Positions 46,047 through 54,084 of a stretch of DNA of 64,000 nucleotides are shown here, piece after piece; position 1 is the stretch's first letter; each line of letters opens with the position of its first letter. Location of the stretch: the NCBI GenBank assembly GCA_035546295.1, contig DATKBT010000125.1:372001-436000 (forward strand), in the 5' to 3' direction. The notes beneath the pieces were generated by a model. It had not been told where the DNA came from, did not search any database, and saw nothing but the letters and a program-made list of their open reading frames with translations. A program made the translations under genes and the position numbers. This DNA comes from DATKBT01 sp035546295. Its GTDB lineage: Bacteria; Acidobacteriota; Thermoanaerobaculia; Multivoradales; Multivoraceae.

Positions 46047-46121
46047 TGGAGGCGACGGTGGGAATCGAACCCACGAATAAGGGTTTTGCAGACCCTCGCC
46101 TTACCACTTGGCTACGTCGCC
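46047..46121 (-). tRNA. tRNA-Cys (anticodon GCA)
   Basis: Minus-strand cloverleaf: acceptor GGCGACG/CGTCGCC, anticodon loop CTGCAAA (GCA), T-arm GTGGGTTCGATTCCCAC, discriminator T and an encoded CCA (complement of TGG at 46047-46049). Third in a minus-strand series Leu-Gly-Cys. Confidence 0.95.
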
Positions 46122-46224
46122 CTGCGCCTTCCTCCGAGTCTATCCCAGCGGTTTCGCCGGTCCGCGCAGCATCTGCCGGCCCGATCTCGGGGCGGCTGCG
46201 CGCTCGGATGACGAGGGGGGACGT

Positions 46225-46299
46225 TGGAGCGGGAAACGGGATTCGAACCCGCGACCCCAACCTTGGCAAGGTTGTGCTCTACCACTGAGCTATTCCCGC
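46225..46299 (-). tRNA. tRNA-Gly (anticodon GCC)
   Basis: Minus-strand cloverleaf: acceptor GCGGGAA/TTCCCGC, D-arm TAGCTCAGTGGTAGAGC, anticodon stem CAACC/GGTTG with loop TTGCCAA (GCC), T-arm CGGGTTCGAATCCCG, encoded CCA at 46225-46227. Confidence 0.95.
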
Positions 46300-46408
46300 C
46301 CGCAGGGAGCGAAGCGAAGGATAGTGACCGCGGTCGAGTGGTGTCAACCGCGCAAAGGCGCGTCGCGGCGCGCTCGAACGGCCGGTCGGGCCTGTAGCCG
46401 GTTTCGGC

Positions 46409-46492
46409 TGGTGCCGGAGGTGGGGGTCGAACCCACACGCCCGAAGGCCGGGGATTTTAAGTCCCCTGCGTCTTCCATTCCGCCACTCCGGC
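46409..46492 (-). tRNA. tRNA-Leu (anticodon UAA)
   Basis: Minus-strand type II tRNA of 84 bases with a variable arm (CGGCCTTCGGGCG): acceptor GCCGGAG/CTCCGGC, anticodon loop CTTAAAA (TAA), T-arm GTGGGTTCGACCCCCAC, discriminator A and encoded CCA. First in the series, with Gly(GCC) and Cys(GCA) following about 110 and 100 bases later. Confidence 0.95.
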
Positions 46493-46565
46493 GACCGTGG
46501 GCCGCTTCGCCGATCATGACGCAGGGAGCTCCCTCCGACGAGTATCATCGCCGCTGATCTCCACC

Positions 46566-47927
46566 ATGGACCTTCCGGACCCCAGGGCGCTGCCCCATAG
46601 CGAGGAGTCGGAGCGGGCGGTGCTCGCCGCCGCGCTGATCGACGCCGAGCGGTACCTGCCCGCCACCTCTGCGCGGCTGGTCACCGACGACTTCTACTTC
46701 GAGCGGCACCAGAAGGTGTACCAGGCGATGCTCGACCTGCAGGAGGCGGGGGGCGAGATCGACCTGCGCACCCTGCAGGCGCTCCTCGAGCAGCGCAAGG
46801 AGCTCGAGCTGGTCGGCGGCGTGACCTATCTCGCCACCCTCGACGTCGACCTGCCGAACCTCAGCCGCGTCGACTCCTACGTGGAGATCGTCAAGGAGCG
46901 CTCGCTGCGGCGGCGCCTCATCGACACCTGCGTGCAGACCTATCGCCACTGCCTCGACGGCGGGCTGCCGGCGCAGGAGGCGCTGGCGCAGGCCGAGCAG
47001 AAGATCATGGAGCTCGGCGAGGAGGCGGTCGCGCGCGGCTTCGTCCCGCTGCGCGAGGCGCTCAAGCTGACGCTGGCCGAGATCGACGAGCGGGCCGGCG
47101 GCGAGCTGACCGGCCTCGCCACCGGCTTCATCGACTTCGACCGCTACTGCCAGGGGCTCAACCGCGGCAACCTGCTGATCATCGCCGGGCGCCCGGGCAT
47201 GGGGAAGACCAGCCTGGCGCTCAACATCGCCGCGCACGTGGCGATCCGCGGCGGCCACGGCGCCGGTGTCTTCTCGCTCGAGATGAGCGAGCGCGAGATC
47301 GCGAGCCGCATCCTGTGCTCGGAGTCCGACCTCGAGTTCTCGCGGGTCCGCCGCGGTGACCTGTCCGAACGCGAGTGGGGCCGGCTCTACGACACCGCGC
47401 AACGCATCAGCGACGCGCCGCTGTTCATCGACGACGGCGCCAATCCGTCGCTGCTCGAGGTCGGCTCGAAGGCGCGGAGGCTGCGCCAGGAGAAGAAGCT
47501 CGACCTGCTGATCGTCGACTACCTCCAGCTCATGCACTCGGGGGGGCGCTACGAGAACCGCAACCTCGAGATCGGCGCGATCACGCGCGGGCTCAAGCAG
47601 CTCGCCAAGGAGCTCGACATCCCGGTGATGGCGCTGTCCCAGCTCTCGCGCCAGCCGGAGCGGCGCGGCTCCGATCACCGCCCGCAGCTCGCCGATCTGC
47701 GCGAGTCCGGGTCGATCGAGCAGGACGCCGACCTGGTCGCGTTCGTCTACCGCGACGAGGTCTACCATCCCGACGACCCCGACAACCACGGCACCGCCGA
47801 GCTGATCATCGCCAAGAACCGGCACGGCGAGACCGGGCACGTCGATCTCGCCTTCCTCGGCGACACCACGACCTTCCGCAACCTCGAACGCCACCTGACG
47901 CCTCCGCCGGATCTCGACAGCCTGTGA
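46566..47927 (+). CDS. dnaB: replicative DNA helicase
   Basis: Hexameric fork helicase. I start at ATG 46566 (MDLPDPRALPHSEESERAVL), the family opening, giving 453 residues. The N-terminal helical domain (about 12-110) binds primase; the RecA-like motor has Walker A RPGMGKTSLALNIA at about 210, Walker B LLIVDYLQLM and the DnaB hallmark ALSQLSRQPERR, then DLRESGSIEQDADLVAFVYR. A TATCAT -10-like box lies at 46543-46548. No L9 or ssb gene precedes it, unlike many genomes. The stop overlaps alr (GTGA). Confidence 0.96.
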   Translation: MDLPDPRALPHSEESERAVLAAALIDAERYLPATSARLVTDDFYFERHQKVYQAMLDLQEAGGEIDLRTLQALLEQRKELELVGGVTYLATLDVDLPNLSRVDSYVEIVKERSLRRRLIDTCVQTYRHCLDGGLPAQEALAQAEQKIMELGEEAVARGFVPLREALKLTLAEIDERAGGELTGLATGFIDFDRYCQGLNRGNLLIIAGRPGMGKTSLALNIAAHVAIRGGHGAGVFSLEMSEREIASRILCSESDLEFSRVRRGDLSEREWGRLYDTAQRISDAPLFIDDGANPSLLEVGSKARRLRQEKKLDLLIVDYLQLMHSGGRYENRNLEIGAITRGLKQLAKELDIPVMALSQLSRQPERRGSDHRPQLADLRESGSIEQDADLVAFVYRDEVYHPDDPDNHGTAELIIAKNRHGETGHVDLAFLGDTTTFRNLERHLTPPPDLDSL

Positions 47928-49114
47928 GCGCAGCCGCGGGCGCGAGACTGCGGCCGGGGGAGCACGCCTGGGTGGTCGTCGATCTCGGCGCGGTCGTCGA
48001 CAACTTCGAGCTGGTCCGGCGCCGGGCGCTGGTCGGCGTCTATGCGGTGGTCAAGGCCGACGCCTACGGGCATGGCGCCATCGAGGTCGCGCGAGCGCTG
48101 AGCGGGCGAGCGGGCCTGCGCGGCTTCGTCGTCGCGCGGGTCGACGAGGCGGAGGCGTTGCGGAGCGTCGGCGTCGGCGAAGAGATCCTCGTGCTCTCGC
48201 CCGGCATCGCGGCGGGCGGCGCTCCCGAGATCCTCGCTCGCCTCGCCGGTCTCCGGCTCACGCCGTATCTGTCGAGCCTGGCGGAGGTCGAAGCGGCGGC
48301 TGCAGGCGCGGGCTCGCTCGGCTCGTCGTTGCCAATCCACCTCGAGGTCGACACCGGAATGGCGCGGGCGGGCCTGTCAGTGGAGGAGCTCCACCGGGCG
48401 CTCGAGCTCCTGCACGGTCAGCGCCTTCTCCGGCTCGCCGGCCTGGCGACCCACCTCGCGGAATCGGAGGCTCTCGATCCCGGCTTCACCGAGGACCAGC
48501 TCGATCGCTTTCGAGGGATCGTGGACACGACCGAGCAGCGGCCGGCGTCGGCTCTCCACGTGGCGAACAGCGCGGCGGCGCTCGACCTCCCGGACAGCCG
48601 CTTCGACGCAGTGCGCGTCGGCGGCGCGCTCTACGGGCTCGACCTCGCTCGTGAACGCCGCGCGGCCGATTCGGCGCCGGGCGCCTTCGCGCTGCGCCCG
48701 GCGATGACCGTGCGGGCGCGGGTGCTCCAGGTGCGCAGCGTCCGGGCCGGGACTCCGGTCGGCTACGGGCGAAGGTGGCGCGCTCCGCGCGACACCCGCC
48801 TCGCCCTGACGCCGCTCGGCTATGCCGACGGCTACCCCTCGGCGCTGGCCGGCCGCGCGCGGGTCCTGGTCGGCGGCAGGCGATGCCCGGTGGTGGGGGC
48901 GGTGAGCATGGACCTGATCACGGTCGACGTCGGTGATCTCCCGTGCGGGCCCGGGGACGAGGTCGTCGCGCTCGGCTCCCAGAGCGGCGAACAGATCGAC
49001 GCCGGCGCGCTGGCGCGGGTGGGGGGAGACGTCGCCTACGAGGTGACCTGCCGTTTTTCGCGCCGGCTGCGGCGGCTCTTCGCTACGCCTCTGGCGCCGG
49101 ATTGCTCTCTGTAG
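47924..49114 (+). CDS. alr: alanine racemase
   Basis: PLP enzyme that makes D-alanine for peptidoglycan. The start is GTG 47924, overlapping the dnaB stop, giving 396 residues. The PLP lysine is in YAVVKADAYGHGA (about residue 40), HLEVDTGMARAG and HVANSAAAL follow, and the catalytic tyrosine region reads LTPLGYADGYPSALAGRA with CPVVGAVSMDLITVDVGD next. The dnaB-alr order is common in Firmicutes-like and Acidobacteriota genomes. It ends 11 bases from the convergent purC stop. Confidence 0.95.
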   Translation: MSAAAGARLRPGEHAWVVVDLGAVVDNFELVRRRALVGVYAVVKADAYGHGAIEVARALSGRAGLRGFVVARVDEAEALRSVGVGEEILVLSPGIAAGGAPEILARLAGLRLTPYLSSLAEVEAAAAGAGSLGSSLPIHLEVDTGMARAGLSVEELHRALELLHGQRLLRLAGLATHLAESEALDPGFTEDQLDRFRGIVDTTEQRPASALHVANSAAALDLPDSRFDAVRVGGALYGLDLARERRAADSAPGAFALRPAMTVRARVLQVRSVRAGTPVGYGRRWRAPRDTRLALTPLGYADGYPSALAGRARVLVGGRRCPVVGAVSMDLITVDVGDLPCGPGDEVVALGSQSGEQIDAGALARVGGDVAYEVTCRFSRRLRRLFATPLAPDCSL

Positions 49115-49125
49115 CGCCTGAGCCC

Positions 49126-50043
49126 TTACAGAGCCGGGTTGGTGCCCGTGATGCGGCGGAAAGCCTCGACGTAGCGTTTGCGGGTCCCCTCGACAACCTC
49201 CTCGGGAAGGGGTGGCGGAGCCGACTCGTGGTCCCAGCCCTGCTCGTCGAGCCAGTTGCGGACGTACTGCTTGTCGAAGGACGCCGGCTCGGTCCCGGGC
49301 TTCCACTGCTTGGCGTCCCAATAGCGAGAGGAGTCGGGGGTGAGCACCTCGTCGATCAGGGTGAGCTCACCGTCGATCAGCCCGAACTCGAACTTGGTGT
49401 CGGCCAGGATCAAGCCGCGCTCGGCGGCGAGGGTCGAGCCCATCCGGTAGAGCTCGAGAGTCAGGGAGCGCAGCCGCCCCGCCATCTCCTCGCCGACGCC
49501 CTCGACCAGCGTGTCGAAGTCGATGTTCTCGTCGTGGCCGTCCTGAGCCTTGGTCGCCGGCGTGAAGATCGGGTCCAAAAGCGCGCTGGCCCGCGCGAGA
49601 CCGGACGGCAGGATGTGGCCGCAGGCTGTCCCCCGCTGCCGGTACTCCTTGAACGCGCTCCCCGCGAGGTAACCGCGGGCGACGCACTCGAAGGGGATGA
49701 CCTCGGCCTTGCGCACGACGACCGCGCGGCCGGCGAGCTCGGCGGCGCGAGACTGTACGGCGTCGGGAAAGTCCTCGACCTGGGTGGCCAGGAGGTGGTT
49801 GGGCACCAGCTCGGCGGTGCGCTCGAACCAGAAGTTGGTGAGCTGGTTGAGGACCTTGCCCTTCCCCGGGATCCCGGGCTCGAGCACGTGATCGTACGCC
49901 GACAACCGGTCGCAGGCGACCAGCAGCAGCGAGTCGCCGAGATCGAAGATGTCGCGAACCTTGCCGCGCTTCGGGGCGGCGAGGCCCGGGATGTCGAGCG
50001 ACCACAGGACCCGGTCGTTGGGAGTGGTCTCGGCTTTGGACAC
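49126..50043 (-). CDS. purC: SAICAR synthetase
   Basis: Joins CAIR and aspartate in purine synthesis. I choose GTG 50043 with AAGGAG seven bases upstream; the product is 305 residues, the longer form found in yeast and many bacteria rather than the 237-residue E. coli form. Landmarks: GKVRDIFDLGDSLLLVACDR, LSAYDHVLEPGIPGKGKVLN, PFECVARGYLAGSAFKEYRQ, ADTKFEFGLIDGELTLIDEV and PDSSRYWD. No other pur genes are near. Confidence 0.96.
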   Translation of the reverse strand: MSKAETTPNDRVLWSLDIPGLAAPKRGKVRDIFDLGDSLLLVACDRLSAYDHVLEPGIPGKGKVLNQLTNFWFERTAELVPNHLLATQVEDFPDAVQSRAAELAGRAVVVRKAEVIPFECVARGYLAGSAFKEYRQRGTACGHILPSGLARASALLDPIFTPATKAQDGHDENIDFDTLVEGVGEEMAGRLRSLTLELYRMGSTLAAERGLILADTKFEFGLIDGELTLIDEVLTPDSSRYWDAKQWKPGTEPASFDKQYVRNWLDEQGWDHESAPPPLPEEVVEGTRKRYVEAFRRITGTNPAL

Positions 50044-50194
50044 CTGTGAGCTCCTTCGCTCGAGTGGGAGCACTCGGTTGGCGATCCGAGGCGCGGACCG
50101 CCGGGGCGGAGCGCGAACCGTCTCGCGGCGAAGGTTACCAGCCGGCGGCGTCCGCCCCGGGCCTTCAACGGGCTGGTAGGCTCCCAGCGCTCCG

Positions 50195-51700
50195 ATGCAA
50201 ACGATCAAGTTGCCGACCGACGTCCGAATCTCGAGCCGCGGCATTCCGGCGGGCGATCATTGGGTCCTCGGCCTTCCCGCGGGCGCCGACCCCAGCGACG
50301 AGCGGCTTCCGGCGCCGGTCTCGGGCTTCCTGGCCGGGGCCGCCCGGCGCCATCGCAGCAAGGCGCCAGGCTGGACCGCGGAGGGCAGCGCCCAGATCGG
50401 CAGGCGCCATGCGCGAGTGTCGGTGCTCGGGCTCGAGGCACCGGACCGCCTCGAGCCGCGCGCGATCCGCAAATGGCTCGACGGCGCGCTTTCGGCAGCG
50501 ATTCAGGAGGGGGCGGAACGTGTCGTCGTCCGGCTTCCGAGCGCGGTGGAATGCCTGCGATCGGAGCCCGACGCCGTGCGCGTCGTCGCGTCGGCGGCGC
50601 TGAGCGGCTACCGCTTCGATCGCTATCGCAAGCAGGCCGAGAAGCGCGAGCGCGAGCGCACGCTCTGGCTGATCCCCCCGGGCGGCAGCGAGGAGCAGTA
50701 TCGAGCCGCCCGACGCCCCGGGCTGGCGATCGCGCGCGGCCTTCGGCTCGCCCGCGACCTGGGCAACACGCCGCCCAACGTCGCGACGCCGGCCTGGCTG
50801 GCGGAGCAGGCGAGAGACCTGGCGAGCGAGTGCGGAGGGAAAGCCCGGGTGCTCGGCCCCACCGAGCTGGCGCGCCGAGGGATGGGAGGAATCCTGGCGG
50901 TCGGGCAGGGTTCCGCGAACGGCCCGCGAATGGTCCGGCTCGACCTGGGTGTTCGGGGGCCGAAGATCGCTCTGGTCGGCAAGGGGGTGACCTTCGACAG
51001 CGGCGGTCTGTCGATCAAGCCGGCGGCGTCGATGGAGGAGATGAAGTACGACAAGTGCGGCGCGTGCACGGTCCTGGGCGCCTACCTGGCGGCCGCCGAT
51101 CTCGACCTGCCGGTGCGGCTCTCTTGCTTCCTGCCGCTCGCCGAGAACCTGCCGGCGGCCTCGTCCTACCGTCCGAGCGACATCGTCCGCTGCGCCAACG
51201 GCAAGACAGTCGAGATCATCAACACCGACGCCGAGGGCCGGATGATCCTGGCCGACGCCATTCACCTCGCCGCGCGCTGGAAGCCTGATCACCTAGTCGA
51301 GCTTTCGACCCTCACGGGCGCCTGCGTGGTCGCTCTCGGCGAACGCGCGGCCGCTCTCTTCTCCCCCGACGACGAGCTCGCCGACGCGCTCCTCGTGGTC
51401 GCCGGGGAAGCCGGAGAGAGGCTCTGGCGAATGCCGCTGTGGCCGGAATTCAAGGAACAGATGAAGGGCGAGCACGCGGACCTCAAGAACTCGGGCGGCC
51501 GTTGGGGGGGCGCGAACCTCGCCGCCGCCTTCCTCGGCGAGTTCGTGGGCGATCTTGCCTCCTGGGCGCATCTCGACATCGCGGGCCCGGCGTACACAAC
51601 GAAGCCGGCGCCGGGCAGGACCGTCGGGGCGACCGGGTATGGCGTGACGACCCTGGTGCAGTGGATGCGATCCCTCGGCACGCGGTCGTCGACGAGGTGA
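50195..51700 (+). CDS. pepA: M17 leucyl aminopeptidase
   Basis: Two-metal cytoplasmic aminopeptidase of 501 residues. The N-terminal domain is weakly conserved. The catalytic domain has RDLGNTPPNVATPAWLA, the metal ligands in VGKGVTFDSGGLSIKP, the bicarbonate/catalytic region NTDAEGRMILADAI with Asp and Glu ligands, and STLTGACVVALG. The Met in place of Leu in NTDAEGRL is a mild change. Its stop overlaps the start of an oligopeptide-transporter ATPase, suggesting a link between peptide uptake and breakdown. Confidence 0.93.
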   Translation: MQTIKLPTDVRISSRGIPAGDHWVLGLPAGADPSDERLPAPVSGFLAGAARRHRSKAPGWTAEGSAQIGRRHARVSVLGLEAPDRLEPRAIRKWLDGALSAAIQEGAERVVVRLPSAVECLRSEPDAVRVVASAALSGYRFDRYRKQAEKRERERTLWLIPPGGSEEQYRAARRPGLAIARGLRLARDLGNTPPNVATPAWLAEQARDLASECGGKARVLGPTELARRGMGGILAVGQGSANGPRMVRLDLGVRGPKIALVGKGVTFDSGGLSIKPAASMEEMKYDKCGACTVLGAYLAAADLDLPVRLSCFLPLAENLPAASSYRPSDIVRCANGKTVEIINTDAEGRMILADAIHLAARWKPDHLVELSTLTGACVVALGERAAALFSPDDELADALLVVAGEAGERLWRMPLWPEFKEQMKGEHADLKNSGGRWGGANLAAAFLGEFVGDLASWAHLDIAGPAYTTKPAPGRTVGATGYGVTTLVQWMRSLGTRSSTR

Positions 51701-52764
51701 CTCCAGCGGTGAAGCCGAGCGCCCGAGAGACGCCCGGGAGCGCTCCGGGGCCGCCGCCGCTCTTGTGGGTCCGGCGGCTCGGCGTCGAGTTCCCCGGAGA
51801 GCGCGGGCCGGTGCGCCCCGTGATCGGAGTCGACCTCGAGGTGCGCGAGGGGGAGATGGTCGGTCTGGTGGGGGAGTCGGGCTCGGGCAAGACCCTCACT
51901 GCGCTCGCCCTGCTCGACCTCGTGCCGGCGCCCGGCCGCTGGAGAGGCGACGTCGTCTTCGCCGGCCGATGCCTGAGAGGAGCCTCGGCCGCCGAACGCC
52001 GGGCGCTTCGGGGCCGCGGAATCGGCATGGTGTTCCAGGAGGCCACGGCCGCGCTCGACCCGGTGAGGACCATCGGCTCCCAGCTCCGGGAGACCGTGAG
52101 GGTGCACCGAGGCGGGGGCGGGAGAGCGGCGCTCGAGGAGAGCGAGCGGCTGCTGGAGCGGGTCGCGATCCCCGATCCCGGCGCCTGCCTGCGCGCGTTT
52201 CCGCATCAGCTCTCGGGGGGCCAGCGCCAGCGAGCCATGATCGCCCTCGCGCTCGCCTGCGGGCCTCGCCTGCTGCTCGCCGACGAGCCGACCACGGCTC
52301 TCGACGTGACGCTGCAGGGCGAGATCCTGTCGCTCCTCAAGCGGCTCCGCGCCGAGCTCGGTATCGCCGTGCTCCTGATCACCCACGACCTGGCGGTCGT
52401 CGCCGAGACCTGCGACCGGCTCCTGGTGATGTATGCGGGCGCGATCGTGGAGGAGGGCGCGGTCGACCGGATCTTCCGCTCTCCCGCCCACCCCTACACC
52501 CGCGGCCTCGTCGACTGCCTGCCTCGCCTGGTCGCCGGCGACGTCCACGACGGGCGGGGCAGGAGTGGACGAGATCTTCCGTTCATCCCGGGGAGGATCC
52601 CGGCGCCCGGAGAGCGGCCCACCGGCTGCTCCTTTCACCCTCGTTGCGCCTGGGCGCAGGAGAACTGTCGAGTCGAGGCTCCGGAGCTCGCCGAGATCGG
52701 AGGCCGGCGAGTGAGCTGCTGGCGGGCGGCGGAGCTGATCGGCCTCACGAGGATCACGCGATGA
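51697..52764 (+). CDS. dipeptide/oligopeptide ABC transporter ATPase, DppD/OppD type
   Basis: A 355-residue ATPase starting at GTG 51697, which overlaps the pepA stop (GTGA). Walker A is GESGSGKTLTALALL (about 55), the signature LSGGQRQRAMIALAL at about 172, Walker B LLLADEPTTALDVTLQ, and HDLAVVAETC the H-loop. The C-terminal oligopeptide-type extension with the Fe-S-like cysteines is present (GCSFHPRCAWAQENC, then VSCW). The residues between the Q-loop and signature are normal. The permeases and binding protein are not in the window. Confidence 0.92.
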   Translation: MTPAVKPSARETPGSAPGPPPLLWVRRLGVEFPGERGPVRPVIGVDLEVREGEMVGLVGESGSGKTLTALALLDLVPAPGRWRGDVVFAGRCLRGASAAERRALRGRGIGMVFQEATAALDPVRTIGSQLRETVRVHRGGGGRAALEESERLLERVAIPDPGACLRAFPHQLSGGQRQRAMIALALACGPRLLLADEPTTALDVTLQGEILSLLKRLRAELGIAVLLITHDLAVVAETCDRLLVMYAGAIVEEGAVDRIFRSPAHPYTRGLVDCLPRLVAGDVHDGRGRSGRDLPFIPGRIPAPGERPTGCSFHPRCAWAQENCRVEAPELAEIGGRRVSCWRAAELIGLTRITR

Positions 52765-53810
52765 CTCCGGAGGGCGAGCAGACGCCCTCGGGAGAGGCCC
52801 TCCTGCGCGCGCGGGACCTGAGCAAGACCTTCCGGAGGCGCTCGCGGGTGGGTCGCGGCTCCGGGGCGACAGTGCGGGCGGTCGCCGGCGTGGACCTCGA
52901 CATCGACGCGGGGGAATGCTTGGCGCTGGTGGGGGAGTCCGGCTGCGGCAAGACGACGCTGGCACGGATGCTGCTCCGGCTCGTCGAGCCGAGCACCGGC
53001 AGGATCTGGTTCGGTGGCCGCGAGCTCACGGGTCTCTCGGCTTCCGAGCTGCGTCCGCTGCGTCGGGAGCTGCAGATGGTGTTCCAGGATCCGGCCGGGT
53101 CGCTCGATCCCCGCATGCGCGTGCGCGCCGCGCTGGAGGAGCCGCTGGTCATCCACCGGCTGGGCTCGGGCGCCGAGCTGCGCCGGCGCAGCAACGAGCT
53201 CCTGGAGATGGTCGGGCTGCCGCCGGAGGCCGGCGCCCGCTATCCCAGCCAGCTCTCGGGGGGCCAACGACAGCGGGTGGCGATCGCGCGAGCCCTGGCC
53301 ACCGGACCCCGTCTGCTGGTCGCCGACGAGCCGGTGAGCTCGCTCGACGTCTCGGTCCGCGCGCAGATCGTGAACCTGGTCGCGCGGCTGCGGCGTGAGC
53401 TCGACCTCACCCTGATGTTCATCGGCCACGATCTCGCCGTGGTCGAGCGGATCGCCGACCGGGTGGCCGTGATGTTCGCCGGCAGGCTGGTCGAGGTCGC
53501 GCCGGTCGCCTCGTTGTTCGCGAGCCCCCAGCACCCCTACTCGGTCGAGTTGCTGGCCGCCGTTCCTCGTTTCGACGGCGCCAGGCCGAGACCCCGAGTC
53601 GGGGCAGCGGCGGGTGCGGCGACCGCGGAGGCCAGCCCGGACCCCGTGCTCGGCGGGTGCGTCTTCCGTGCCCGCTGTCCGATCGCGGTCGAGCGGTGCG
53701 TGGTGGAGGCGCCTGCGCTGGAGGAGCGGGCCGACGGACGGCTGGTCGCCTGTCATCTCATCGGCGAGACGGATCCTGCCGGACGCGCGCGCGACGCGGG
53801 CTCAGGGTAG
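52761..53810 (+). CDS. dipeptide/oligopeptide ABC transporter ATPase, DppF/OppF type
   Basis: The second ATPase of the pair, 349 residues, starting at ATG 52761 in an ATGA overlap with the first. Walker A is GESGCGKTTLARMLLRL (about 60), MVFQDPAGSLDPRMRV carries the Q-loop, LSGGQRQRVAIARALA the signature and LLVADEPVSSLDVSVR Walker B. The OppF-type C-terminus has HPYSVELLAAVP and the cysteines GCVFRARCPIAVERC. The two ATPases would form a heterodimer on a DppB/DppC membrane pair encoded elsewhere. Confidence 0.92.
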   Translation: MTPEGEQTPSGEALLRARDLSKTFRRRSRVGRGSGATVRAVAGVDLDIDAGECLALVGESGCGKTTLARMLLRLVEPSTGRIWFGGRELTGLSASELRPLRRELQMVFQDPAGSLDPRMRVRAALEEPLVIHRLGSGAELRRRSNELLEMVGLPPEAGARYPSQLSGGQRQRVAIARALATGPRLLVADEPVSSLDVSVRAQIVNLVARLRRELDLTLMFIGHDLAVVERIADRVAVMFAGRLVEVAPVASLFASPQHPYSVELLAAVPRFDGARPRPRVGAAAGAATAEASPDPVLGGCVFRARCPIAVERCVVEAPALEERADGRLVACHLIGETDPAGRARDAGSG

Positions 53811-54084
53811 TGCGGGCTCGCGAGATAACCTTTGGCCGAACGATGCGTAGCTCGCTTTCGACGACTCTTCGTTGGAAGATCCAGGGAGCCCGTGCGTAAC
53901 CGCGTTGGTGCCTCCCGCCTCGGAATCCACTGGTAACGCGAAACAACGAGCTCGCGAGATCGTCTTGCGAGAAGTGCGAGCTCGCCATCCTGACGATCGC
54001 TGACCAGGTCCCTGCGCAGGACCATCGATCGACCGAGCCCATTTCCGGCCCTGCGGGCCGTCTCCTCTCGAGGGAACCTCGACC

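Noticed and set aside
53811..54084. Repeated GCTCGCGAGA motifs upstream of the tolC-like gene as operators
   Set aside because: The copies are short, irregularly spaced and easily expected in GC-rich DNA; no promoter anchors them.
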